Shown here: piece by piece, positions 17,136-25,564 of the stretch | Position numbering within the stretch: the first letter of the stretch is position 1 | Layout: each line of letters begins with the position of its first letter | Source: an uncultured cyanobacterium | Lineage (GTDB): Bacteria; Cyanobacteriota; Cyanobacteriia; Cyanobacteriales; Geitlerinemataceae | Reading direction: 5' to 3' | DNA length: 64,000 nucleotides | Assembly (NCBI GenBank): GCA_937899645.1 | Contig: CALCCD010000129.1 | Span: forward strand, 22,882-86,881 | The notes under the pieces: generated by a model | Database searches by the model: none | What the model was told of the DNA's origin: nothing | Seen by the model: only the letters and a program-made list of their open reading frames with translations | Made by a program: the position numbers and the translations under genes

Positions 17136-17899
17136 GAACGTACGAGAGCATCGGCCACGCGCACGACTTTGCTGGCGTGGGTTCCATCGTCGCGCAGCTC
17201 GAGTAGACGGAAACCAGGAAGGCGGAGCGGACTGTCGGCGGGTGTTTTGTCTTCGCTTAGCACCACCTGCGTGCAGCTCGAGGGCGTGCCGTAGTAGCGA
17301 ATTCCATCCCGATCGCCCGCGAACTCCAGATGCGTGTGGCCGAACAGAACGAGCTTGGCGTTGGGGGCGCGATCGAGTAGGGCGTGCAAGTCGGTGGCAT
17401 TCGTGACGCCGATCGTATCCACCCAGTCGATGCCCATCGGGATCGGGTGGTGGTGCAGCGCGATCGCGGTGGGGCGATCGCGATCGAGCTGGATTTCGAG
17501 ACGCGCGAGTGCCGCTGCGGACAGCTCGCCTTCACCGAATCGCGCTTTCGAGAACGTCGAGTCGAGCAAGATCAGGTTCCAACTTCCCAGCTCGGCGAAG
17601 TCCGTCGTGACGAACGGGGCGCGATCGAGCCGATCGCGGGCCACATCGAGGCGATCGTGATTGCCGGGAGCCCAGTAGATCGGTACGCCAAGGGGAGCGA
17701 TCAGCTCGTAGAGCAGGTCGTAAGCGTCCGGGTTGCCGTCGTTGGCCAGGTCACCGCTGAGGACGATCGCGTCGGGATTTTCTTGGCGGACGCGATCGAC
17801 GACGGCGCGCAGGCTGTGCCAGGTGGCGACGCCGCGTAGTGTCGCGTCGCGATCGGGAAACAGGTGCGTGTCGGTGATTTGAGCGAGCTTGACGAGCAT
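17132..17899 (-). CDS. Calcineurin-like metallophosphoesterase (CpdA/Icc type)
   Basis: A 255-residue dimetal phosphoesterase. All family metal motifs are visible: DTH at residues 10-12, LSGDLANDG, GNHDRLD, LHHHP and GHTHLE. The CpdA group hydrolyses 3',5'-cyclic nucleotides; cyanobacteria use cAMP signalling, so this is a plausible but unproven cAMP phosphodiesterase. It is followed with a four-base overlap by the FecCD permease, an unusual pairing. Confidence 0.85.
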   Translation of the reverse strand: MLVKLAQITDTHLFPDRDATLRGVATWHSLRAVVDRVRQENPDAIVLSGDLANDGNPDAYDLLYELIAPLGVPIYWAPGNHDRLDVARDRLDRAPFVTTDFAELGSWNLILLDSTFSKARFGEGELSAAALARLEIQLDRDRPTAIALHHHPIPMGIDWVDTIGVTNATDLHALLDRAPNAKLVLFGHTHLEFAGDRDGIRYYGTPSSCTQVVLSEDKTPADSPLRLPGFRLLELRDDGTHASKVVRVADALVRS

Positions 17900-17931
17900 G
17901 GCGTTATTTCGAGAGGCAAAGGCGATATGCG

Positions 17932-17994
17932 AGAAACCGGGTTTCTGGGACGCGATTGCAATCTGCGTCAGCCATTCGTAGAGCCTCGGTTTCT
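17932..17994. repeat. GAAACCGGGTTTC palindrome repeat
   Basis: AGAAACCGGGTTTCT is a near-perfect palindrome, followed 37 bases later by a second half site, CCTCGGTTTCT. It is related to the foldback after cysS. It lies in the 120-base space between the phosphoesterase and plsY. Confidence 0.65.
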
Positions 17995-18018
17995 GACCGG
18001 GCGCGATCGAGTCAACCC

Positions 18019-18756
18019 TTATGGATTCGAGACCGTTTCAGTTGCCGACTCCGCAGCCGGTTCTGCCTCGGGCTCCTGCGCTTTCTGGCCGATACGCGGC
18101 TCCGTGCCCGCCAGCAGCCGCGAAATATTCGCCCGGTGACGGTAAATCACGTACGTCCCCGTCAGCCCCGCGAATAAACAGTACGGCAGCGGCTGACCCG
18201 TCAGCGGCATCAGCACCGCCACGAACAAGCCACCGACAATCGAGCCCAGCGACACGATTCGCGACGCCGCCAGCACCAGCCCGAACGCCCCGAACGTCGC
18301 CAGCCCCACCGGCCAGGACAGCGCCAGAAGCGCCCCGAGGCTGCTCGCCACCGCCTTGCCGCCGCTGGTCAGCTCCGGATCGCGACCCGGCCCGACCAGC
18401 AGCCAGAGCGAGTAGGTGTGGCCGACGATCGCCCCGATCGCCGCCAGCGTCTCCATCCAGGGCAGCCACGCTGCCGCCTCGAGTCCTGCTGGAGCCAGGT
18501 CGCCGACGAGAGCCGCATAAGCCCAGCGCACGATCGCGACGCTGACAACGGCCTTGAGAATATCGACGATAAAGACGAACAGCGCCGGTTTCTTGCCGAC
18601 CACGCGCAGCACGTTCGTCGCGCCGGTGGACTTCGAGCCGTGGAGGCGAATATCGAAGCCCGCCACGCGGTACGTCACCCAGTAGCCCGTCGGGGTCGAG
18701 CCCAGTAAATAGGCGATCGCGCCGAGCAATCCGTTAACGGCCAGCCACACAACCAT
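18019..18756 (-). CDS. plsY: Acyl-phosphate:glycerol-3-phosphate acyltransferase PlsY
   Basis: Integral membrane enzyme that makes lysophosphatidic acid from acyl-phosphate, the first step of phospholipid synthesis. Conserved loops are GSTPTGYW, GSKSTGATNVLRVVGKKPA, GHTYSLW followed by SGGKAVAS, and YRHRANISRLL. 245 residues, slightly long for the family because of a polar Glu/Ala/Thr-rich C-terminal tail of about 30 residues. It stands alone between two repeats. Confidence 0.93.
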   Translation of the reverse strand: MVVWLAVNGLLGAIAYLLGSTPTGYWVTYRVAGFDIRLHGSKSTGATNVLRVVGKKPALFVFIVDILKAVVSVAIVRWAYAALVGDLAPAGLEAAAWLPWMETLAAIGAIVGHTYSLWLLVGPGRDPELTSGGKAVASSLGALLALSWPVGLATFGAFGLVLAASRIVSLGSIVGGLFVAVLMPLTGQPLPYCLFAGLTGTYVIYRHRANISRLLAGTEPRIGQKAQEPEAEPAAESATETVSNP

Positions 18757-18783
18757 GTCAAACCTCAGAACTTACGGATTAAT

Positions 18784-18883
18784 CTATCGTTCCCGCGTGG
18801 GAATGCAGTTTTCGGCGCTCTGCGCCCCGCGACTCGACGCAGAGCGTCTGTTGGGGCGTTCCAACGCAGAGCGTCGGAACGAT
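18784..18883. repeat. Foldback repeat R5, copy 1
   Basis: About 100 bp bounded by CTATCGTTCC and its inverted partner GGAACGAT, with nested CGCTCTGCG/CGCAGAGCG arms. It shares ATCGTTCC, GACGC(T/A)CTGCG and GGAATGC elements with the repeat at 60264. It fills the space between plsY and the DUF3352 gene. Confidence 0.65.
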
Positions 18884-18897
18884 GGATGCTTTTGGGA

Positions 18898-20622
18898 TCA
18901 AGACTCGAAGCGCAGCAGTGCCCGAGCGCGATTCAGATCGCCCTCGCGACCGTAGGTGCTGGTCGCCACCGACTGTAGGCGATCGAACACTGGACGCGCG
19001 AACAGCTCCACGAGTCGCAGGATCGGAAACTGCTGCTCGATCGTGGTTTTGCCCGTCTCCCAGTCCAGGTAAAGGTAGCCGTCGTTGGCCTCGCCGAGGA
19101 CTTCTCGTCCCGTCGCGAAACCGTCCTGCTGGCGGATGTCGCCATCGAACGGCGCGGAGAAGGCTGCATCGATCGCCGCGATCGAACTCGCCAGAATCTC
19201 ATAGCCTTCCAGCTCGCCGTGTACGCCCAGCACATCCGGCTCCAACCGCAAGCGGGGGCCGCCGCTGCTAGAAATATCCGTCGTCGGCTTCAGCTTCGTC
19301 CAAGCGAAGACCCGCCCGCTCTCGCGCAGGCTGAAGGGGCTAGCCGTGTAGCCGCGCGCCGCCGCCACCTCGTCCAGGTGCGCCACCGCCGACTTGGCCT
19401 CGTCGTTGGTCTGCGTCACGAACACCCAGTCCGCGCCCTTGTCTCCTTCTCCCGGCAGCAGCCCGAGCGCGAACTCGCCGTCCGTCCAGTTGAAGATATC
19501 GCTACCGAGGGTAATGCCCCAGTCATTTTCCAGGCTGGCGATCGCCCGACTCAGCGAAGTGGTCAGCGCGCCGCCACTGGAGAGCGCCTCAGAAAGCTGC
19601 GACCAGCGCGCCGTTAGGTCGGCTCCGCTCAGTGCGATCGCGGCGTCTTTGGGAATGTAGTCCAGCGCGCCCGGAAGCGACGCTAGCGCCGGAGCCGTAT
19701 CGGGACGCTCGGCGTTGTCGCGCCAGAGGATGTCAAATAGCGGCCCCGCCGGGTCGATCGCGATCGCGGCGGCAATCGTCTGCGGCAGGTTTGAAGCGGC
19801 CGTTAGGTCGTCGCTATCGAGCGCTGCCAGGTTCGCGACGACCAGGGCGATGCGGCGATCGGTCAGGCGATCGAGCGCTGCGCGATACGCTTCGGTGCTT
19901 TGCAGGCTCAGCTCTGGGACTTGCACGTTGTTGATCGCCTGCCGCAGCACGTCTGGATCGTTGGCAAACAGCACGAAGCGACTGCCGACGATCGCGCTCG
20001 CCCATTCCCCAGCATTGGCCTTTGCGAAGGGGTTGAAGTCCCGCGCCGTCAGCGACTTGGGGCGATACGTGCGCTTGCTATAAATCGTCTGAACACCGTT
20101 GTACTCCTCGGTTTGAATCTCGCGCCCCGAGACGGCTTTATTGACCCAGTAGGCATCGAGAAACTCGCGGCTACGCTCGACATCGGCGATGCTCAGCGCC
20201 ACCAGATATCCAGGCTGGCTGCCGTTGTCCGGGTTGCGATCGCGATCGAGCGCTGTCACCGCCAGCGTCACCTCGTCGCCGAGCCAGGGCTGGATGTCGC
20301 GCTCGTAGGTCAGCTCCGTGTCGGTCAGCAGGCTCTGCTCGATCGCCTCGAACTCAGCTTGCAGGTGCGGGCGCTGTCGCAGTCCCGTCCGCAGGCGACG
20401 CAACCGCTGCAAGCGATCGGGCTCGGTCAACAGCGACACCATCAGCGGCGCGTCGTTAGGAACCAGCACCGCCGCTTCGGGCGCTTGGCGATCGGCTCCG
20501 TCCAGCAGCGAAATAGCGCTCTGGGTCGTAAACCAATAAATGCTGAAAATCGTCGTCAGCGACAGCACAATCGCCAGGCCGATCGAAATAGGAGATTTGA
20601 CGCCGGGATAGGTAGAACTCAT
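18898..20622 (-). CDS. DUF3352 domain protein, membrane-anchored
   Basis: A 574-residue protein with one N-terminal span (PISIGLAIVLSLTTIFSIYW) and a long extracytoplasmic DUF3352 domain: PEAAVLVPNDAPLMVSLL, a central LPGALDYIPKDAAIALSG repeat and GEFALGLLPG. DUF3352 proteins are common in cyanobacteria; function unknown, thought to be cell-envelope located. The ATG at 20622 follows AAGGA at good spacing, so it is preferred over an in-frame ATG six codons upstream. Stands alone. Confidence 0.82.
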   Translation of the reverse strand: MSSTYPGVKSPISIGLAIVLSLTTIFSIYWFTTQSAISLLDGADRQAPEAAVLVPNDAPLMVSLLTEPDRLQRLRRLRTGLRQRPHLQAEFEAIEQSLLTDTELTYERDIQPWLGDEVTLAVTALDRDRNPDNGSQPGYLVALSIADVERSREFLDAYWVNKAVSGREIQTEEYNGVQTIYSKRTYRPKSLTARDFNPFAKANAGEWASAIVGSRFVLFANDPDVLRQAINNVQVPELSLQSTEAYRAALDRLTDRRIALVVANLAALDSDDLTAASNLPQTIAAAIAIDPAGPLFDILWRDNAERPDTAPALASLPGALDYIPKDAAIALSGADLTARWSQLSEALSSGGALTTSLSRAIASLENDWGITLGSDIFNWTDGEFALGLLPGEGDKGADWVFVTQTNDEAKSAVAHLDEVAAARGYTASPFSLRESGRVFAWTKLKPTTDISSSGGPRLRLEPDVLGVHGELEGYEILASSIAAIDAAFSAPFDGDIRQQDGFATGREVLGEANDGYLYLDWETGKTTIEQQFPILRLVELFARPVFDRLQSVATSTYGREGDLNRARALLRFES

Positions 20623-21182
20623 TGAATCCTTGAGGGCCATACGTCTCGGAGCGCGATCGCAGTCACGCGTCTCTAAATTATTCCATCATGGCGAATTCAT
20701 CCCGTCGAACTTACCTCATCGAACTGATTCCGTCGGCTGCGGGCCTCGCGTTCTGTCCCCCGTGGTGGCGGCAACTGCGGACAGGCAAGTAAGGAAGCGA
20801 CATTCACCCAGCGCCAGACCACCGGACACCGAGATCGCGCAATCTTTACATTCCCGTGCGTACTGAAGTTTAGCCGTGGTGCGTTCGACCGACCGAGCCG
20901 TGAGTTTGCCCGAGCTTTCGCCACTGTCGCACGAAATCGAAGAAAAGATCCGCGATCGTACGGAGTTAAAATGTCCGGATTTTCGAGAAGCAGCGAACGC
21001 AAAAAAAATCACCTACGTAAAAATAGGAAGTCGAAAATAAGCGGATTTTTCAACTTTAAACTGCTTTAAAAACGTCGAGTTTTTTACAGTTTTCGTTCTT
21101 CAATTCACGAGATAGGATGATTTTGCGAGGGAACAAAATCCGCTCGAAAATTCTTCCACTCCCCCTTACGTCCTTCCCAAAG
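20623..21182. other. Intergenic region, AT-rich near its right end
   Basis: About 560 bases between divergent genes. The last 200 bases are A/T-rich with runs (AAAAAAAATC, GTTTTTTACAG) and probably contain the promoter and leader of the DUF4114 gene. No supported gene; several short frames lack any recognisable feature. Confidence 0.5.
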
Positions 21183-22229
21183 ATGCAACTCAAAAACGTC
21201 ACTTACTCCGCTCTGCTCGCTGCCGGTATCGGCCTGTTGGCGGCTCCCGCGAACGCCTACTCGCTCCGGGATACCGCCCACGGCGAGTCGCTGTTCCAAA
21301 CATTCAACTCGCTGGTGAATTCCGAGCGCCTGCAACTCACCGACAGCGAAGTTGCGTTGCAAGAGCTAGACGTCGAGTCGCTGACTTGGGCGGGTGGCGT
21401 TTCCCCAGTTGAAGTCTTCTTTATTAACGAAGGCGCGGGCCACAGAAATCAGCTTCTCTACACCGTGAACGACGGCGAGCAGCAAATGATTTTCGACGAT
21501 ATCGCTTCGACGGAAAGCGGACTCGCCGAGACCCAAGAAAAAATCGACGCCAAACGCAAGGAACTTAACTTCTACATCGAAGAGAAAGAAGCGCTCGAAG
21601 ATAGCGTTACGGCCTACGTCGAGATGCTCGAAGCTCGCGTTGTCGCACTCGAAGCGATGGAGTCGCGAAGCTGGGGAGACAACCGCAACATCGATCGCGC
21701 CAAAGCAAAAATTGACGCTGCGAACCAAGCGGACTTCGACGCTGCCCAAGTGCTGGCAGACACCACCAAGCAAGTGAGCTGGCGTCAAAGCGACTTCGAT
21801 CGCGAGACGGCGCTCGGCAACAACGGCGTCGGCGCAATGAAGCTGGGCGACGGGGCCAACCTCGGCACCTTCGACGGCTACACCGCCTTTGACTTCTTGA
21901 TTAAATCGAACGGTGCGCGCAACGCCAACGGCAACATCTACGGCGTGGACGCCGAGCAAAATGCCGACGGTCTGCAACACGTCATCGCCTACGAGTACTT
22001 CGACGAAGTGAAGGAAGAGTCCTGGATCGTCCTCGGCTTCGAAGACCTCTACGGCGCGCACTACGACGAAGGCGGCCACTCCGATCGCGACTTCAACGAC
22101 GTGGTCGTCGCCATCAAAGGCGTAGTCGGCACGAAGGTCGATGCGGAAGAAGTGCCCGAGCCCGCCTCGGCGCTGGGTCTGCTGGCCGTTTCCGGTCTGA
22201 TGGGTCTCTCGCGTCGCCGCACTCGCTAA
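21183..22229 (+). CDS. PEP-CTERM protein with DUF4114 domain
   Basis: A 348-residue exported protein. The signal peptide is MQLKNVTYSALLAAGIGL..NA, and the start is chosen for it. Residues about 120-170 form a charged coiled coil (ETQEKIDAKRKELNFYIEEK). The DUF4114 domain covers roughly residues 225-315 with SWIVLGFEDLY and SDRDFNDVVVAIKG, which suggests calcium-type acidic loops. The C-terminus VPEPASALGLLAVSGLMG plus RRRTR is a PEP-CTERM sorting tail, which would be processed by an exosortase; none is in this window. Likely an extracellular or surface matrix protein. A foldback repeat starts six bases after the stop. Confidence 0.85.
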   Translation: MQLKNVTYSALLAAGIGLLAAPANAYSLRDTAHGESLFQTFNSLVNSERLQLTDSEVALQELDVESLTWAGGVSPVEVFFINEGAGHRNQLLYTVNDGEQQMIFDDIASTESGLAETQEKIDAKRKELNFYIEEKEALEDSVTAYVEMLEARVVALEAMESRSWGDNRNIDRAKAKIDAANQADFDAAQVLADTTKQVSWRQSDFDRETALGNNGVGAMKLGDGANLGTFDGYTAFDFLIKSNGARNANGNIYGVDAEQNADGLQHVIAYEYFDEVKEESWIVLGFEDLYGAHYDEGGHSDRDFNDVVVAIKGVVGTKVDAEEVPEPASALGLLAVSGLMGLSRRRTR

Positions 22230-22234
22230 GGCTC

Positions 22235-22373
22235 TAAGAGCACTCCACAAATATATTTGTCCAGAAGCCGCCAATGAAGGCTGAGCTTGTCGAAGCCTGG
22301 GTGTGACGCACTTCGACAAGCTCAGTGCTCGAATCCTGAATGCTGGACATTTATTTCCGTGGAGTGCTCTAAA
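22235..22373. repeat. Foldback element R2 with nested hairpin
   Basis: Outer arms of about 30 bp: AAGAGCACTCCAC near 22236 and GTGGAGTGCTCTAAA at 22359-22373, continuing inward to TTGTCCAG/CTGGACAT. Nested within is a perfect 15-bp stem, CTGAGCTTGTCGAAG (22281-22295) with CTTCGACAAGCTCAG (22311-22325), a palindromic unit widespread in bacterial genomes. It could also stop transcription of the DUF4114 gene. Confidence 0.8.
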
Positions 22374-22483
22374 CCGACGATAGTTCTCCCGGCTTAACGC
22401 ATGAATTGGGGGCGGTCGCAAACTGCGATCGCCCCTTACTATATTGCTTTGACGGTCTCCGGTGTGGCCTCCCGTGTCGCTTT

Positions 22484-23440
22484 CTACAACGTGCCGACAA
22501 GTTCCTCGATTAGGTCGCGCGCCCGCTGCGCCCACTCGGTTTGGCCGCGATCGCGATACAGCCGCTCGGCATAGGCCAGGACTGCGATCGCCTCTTCTGG
22601 CTCGCCCTGACTTAGGAACACCAGACCCGCACCGTAATAGGCGTTGGCATAGTCCGGTGCGATCTCGCGAATGTAGCGAAACTCTTCGAGGGCGTCGTCC
22701 AGGTCGCCGTTACCCAGGTGGACGATGCCGAGCTGGTAGCGCGCTTCGATGTAGTTCGGGTTGCGATCGATCGCCCGCTCGAAGGCCGATCTGGCGCGGC
22801 GGGTTCTGCCCTGCTGGAGATAGATCGTCCCCAGATAGTACGGGGGCTCCGGCGCGGCGGGGCTGTGGCGCTGGGCGCTGCGAAACGAGTCGATCGCAGA
22901 TTCTAGATCGCCCTGCTGGTAGCGCACCAGGCCGAGGTTGTAGTGCGCCAGCCCCAGCGCCGGATCGAGATCGAGGGCGTAGTCCAGGTACAGCTCCGCC
23001 TGCTCTAGGTTGCCGCCCTCTAGCACCACCGCGCCCAGGTTACCGTAGGCTAGCGCGAAGCCCGGATCGGCCTGGATCGCGGCGTAGAAGGCGTCGGCGG
23101 CGGGCTGCATCTCGCCAGACTGGCGCAGCGCGAGGCCGAGGTTGTAGTGCGCCAGGGCAAAGTCGGGCGCGATCTCGGCGGCGCGCTGGAAGGCCGCGAT
23201 CGCCCCGTCGAGATCGCTTGCCCGCACCGCGTCGAGGCCGCGCTCGAGTTCCCGCGCCGCCGCCCGCGAGACGGTGGTGAGCTGCGCCGTGCGATCGTCG
23301 ATAGTAAGAGGCGGACGCGCGAGCCCAGGGGCCGCAGCACCGGCAAATATCCCAGCGAAACTCCCGGCCCACAACGTCAGTGCGATCGACGCCCCGAGCG
23401 ATCGGCACGAACGGAGACGGTACGAACGGCGAAAAACCAT
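22484..23440 (-). CDS. Exported TPR-repeat protein
   Basis: A 318-residue protein. The N-terminal basic and hydrophobic segment (SLGASIALTLWAGSFAGIFA) is a signal peptide or anchor. It is followed by about seven consecutive TPR units from residue 65 on, for example AIAAFQRAAEIAPDFALAHY, LYLDYALDLDPALGLAHYN and AFERAIDRNPNYIEARYQ. It probably scaffolds an extracytoplasmic complex; the partner is unknown. It is divergently arranged from ribD, separated by about 125 bp. Complete. Confidence 0.82.
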   Translation of the reverse strand: MVFRRSYRLRSCRSLGASIALTLWAGSFAGIFAGAAAPGLARPPLTIDDRTAQLTTVSRAAARELERGLDAVRASDLDGAIAAFQRAAEIAPDFALAHYNLGLALRQSGEMQPAADAFYAAIQADPGFALAYGNLGAVVLEGGNLEQAELYLDYALDLDPALGLAHYNLGLVRYQQGDLESAIDSFRSAQRHSPAAPEPPYYLGTIYLQQGRTRRARSAFERAIDRNPNYIEARYQLGIVHLGNGDLDDALEEFRYIREIAPDYANAYYGAGLVFLSQGEPEEAIAVLAYAERLYRDRGQTEWAQRARDLIEELVGTL

Positions 23441-23565
23441 ACTCGTTCTGACAAAAGCGATATCGTCACCATAACAATCGCGCCGCCTCCGCAGTTCCGC
23501 GACGCCCCCTGGCTCGATACACTCGATCGCACGTCTTTCGCAGCTTTTCCAAACCCGCCGTACCG

Positions 23566-24702
23566 ATGACAGCCTCTCCCACGACCGCCAGCGCTTTCGA
23601 TCGCGCCATGATGCAGCGCTGCCTGACCCTGGCGCGGCGCGCCCTCGGGCGGACGGCTCCCAACCCGATGGTCGGCGCGGTCATCGTCAATGGCGGCGAG
23701 GTCGTCGGCGAAGGCTTTCACCCCAAGGCCGGAGAGCCCCACGCCGAGGTGTTCGCACTGCGGCAGGCGGGCGATCGGGCGCGCGGCGCAACGGCTTACG
23801 TCAGCCTCGAACCCTGCAACCACTTCGGACGAACACCGCCCTGCTCCCAAGCGTTGGTCAAAGCGGGCGTCGCCAAAGTCGTGGTCGGTGTCGTCGATCC
23901 AAACCCCAAGGTGGGCGGCGGTGGCATCAAGACGCTGCAAGATGCGGGCGTCGAAGTCGTCGTCGGCGTTGAGGAGGCCGACTGCCGCGCCCTGAATGAA
24001 GGCTTTATCCACCGCATCCTCTACAAGCGACCGATCGGCCTGCTGAAATACGCCATGACCTTAGACGGCAAAATTGCCAGCACCACCGGCCACAGCACCT
24101 GGGTGACGGGTGAGCCCGCCCGCGCACGCGTCCACCACCTGCGCTACGCCTGCGATGCGGTGGTGGTCGGCAGCAACACCGTCCGCCACGACAACCCCCG
24201 CCTCACCTGCCACGCCGACACCGAAGAGAACGCGCCCAACCCCCTGCGCGTCGTCCTCAGTCGCAGCCTCGACCTGCCCGACACCGCCCGCCTCTGGGAC
24301 ACCGCCACCGCTCCGACCCTGGTGGTGACGCAGACCGGCGTCCGCCCGGAGTTTCAGGCGTCCCTGCGCGATCGCGGCGTCGAGGTGGTGGAGTGCGCGG
24401 CGGTCGAGCCCGGAGCCGTGATGGATTTGCTCTACGATCGCGGGGCGCTGTCGGTGCTCTGGGAGTGCGGCGGGGCGCTGGCGGCGCGGGCGATCGCGAG
24501 CGGCGTTATCCAGAAGACCATCGCTTTTATCGCTCCGAAAATTATCGGCGGCGCAATCGCTCCGACCCCAGTGGCCGACCTGGGTCTCGATCGCATGGAC
24601 GCGGCGATCGAACTCGAGCGCGTGCGCGGCTATCCCGTCGGCGGCGACTGGGCGATCGAAGGCTACTTGCCCGAGCGATGCTGGCGGCGACGCGGCGCGT
24701 AA
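23566..24702 (+). CDS. ribD: Bifunctional riboflavin deaminase/reductase RibD
   Basis: Catalyses two successive steps of riboflavin synthesis: deamination of diaminohydroxyphosphoribosylaminopyrimidine and reduction of the ribosyl side chain. The N-terminal deaminase domain has the zinc site H59-A-E61 and PCNHFGRTPPC (Cys84, Cys93). The C-terminal reductase domain begins about residue 150 (MTLDGKIASTTGHSTWVTG) and has GSNTVRHDNPRLTCH and GALSVLWECGGALAARAI. 378 residues, complete. No other rib gene is nearby. Confidence 0.95.
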   Translation: MTASPTTASAFDRAMMQRCLTLARRALGRTAPNPMVGAVIVNGGEVVGEGFHPKAGEPHAEVFALRQAGDRARGATAYVSLEPCNHFGRTPPCSQALVKAGVAKVVVGVVDPNPKVGGGGIKTLQDAGVEVVVGVEEADCRALNEGFIHRILYKRPIGLLKYAMTLDGKIASTTGHSTWVTGEPARARVHHLRYACDAVVVGSNTVRHDNPRLTCHADTEENAPNPLRVVLSRSLDLPDTARLWDTATAPTLVVTQTGVRPEFQASLRDRGVEVVECAAVEPGAVMDLLYDRGALSVLWECGGALAARAIASGVIQKTIAFIAPKIIGGAIAPTPVADLGLDRMDAAIELERVRGYPVGGDWAIEGYLPERCWRRRGA

Positions 24703-24859
24703 GCCCGAGATTTTGGGTAGGCGAAGCCATAAGCCCACAACAAAGCGGGGATTGAAATTCGTTATCCGCCCCACAGGTCAAAGTAGTGGATGCTACAGTT
24801 TCACAAACCTCAGCCGATAAGCTGCTCCACGAGTTCTCAATTCCATTCTCCGCGCCTCT

Positions 24860-25564
24860 ATGACTGTTGTTTTGGCCCCTCAGAACGCCACGACCCACCG
24901 CCCGCAAGTCACGCAGCCACTCAAGGCGATCGCGATCGGCGACAGCCTCGTTTACGGCTACGGCGACCTGTCCGGCGGCGGCTGGGCGGAGCGGCTGCGG
25001 CGGCTCTGGATGCACCCGGATAGCTCCGGCAACGTGCTCTACAACCTGGGCGTGCGCGGCGACAAAACCGCCCAGGTAGCGGCGCGCTTCGAGGCGGAGT
25101 TCAGCAGCCGGGGCGAGCTGCGTAACCGCGTGCCGGACGTGGCGATAATCTCCGTCGGGACGAACGACACGCCGTTTCTGGGCCGCCCGGACGGCAAGCC
25201 GATGACGCCGCAGAATGTCTTCAAGCACGACCTGACGCTACTGCTAGAGAACGCGACGAGCTGCTGTCGGACGATCTTTATCGGCATGGTGCCGGTGGTG
25301 TCGGAGCGAATGCCGTTCCTGGACTGTCTTTACTACGATCGCGCGGCGCAGCATGCCTACAAGGAGATTACCCGCGAGATGTGTCGAATTCGCGGCGTGC
25401 CGTATCTCGATATTTTCGAGCTGTGGACGGCGCGCGGCACGGCCTGGATCGAGCGGCGCATCGGCCCGGATGGCCTGCATCCGAATGAGTTGGGCTACCA
25501 AAGTTTGTTCGACGATATCGCGAGCTGGTCGCCGATCGTCGAGCTGACCGCTGCGCCTGCCTAG
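24860..25564 (+). CDS. SGNH/GDSL-family hydrolase
   Basis: A 234-residue esterase/lipase-type protein without a signal peptide. Block I is AIAIGDSLVYGYGDL (catalytic Ser29), block III is SVGTNDTPF, and block V is GPDGLHPNELGY with the Asp and His. The oxyanion Gly is in NLGVRGDKT. It could act on acyl esters, thioesters or sugar acetyl groups; the substrate is unknown. It converges with the pentapeptide protein, and the two stop codons overlap by four bases. Confidence 0.88.
   Translation: MTVVLAPQNATTHRPQVTQPLKAIAIGDSLVYGYGDLSGGGWAERLRRLWMHPDSSGNVLYNLGVRGDKTAQVAARFEAEFSSRGELRNRVPDVAIISVGTNDTPFLGRPDGKPMTPQNVFKHDLTLLLENATSCCRTIFIGMVPVVSERMPFLDCLYYDRAAQHAYKEITREMCRIRGVPYLDIFELWTARGTAWIERRIGPDGLHPNELGYQSLFDDIASWSPIVELTAAPA

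Noticed and set aside
22320..22345. CTCGAATCC-like sequence as a tRNA T-loop
   Set aside because: It lies inside the foldback element and no cloverleaf can be drawn around it; no tRNA was found elsewhere.
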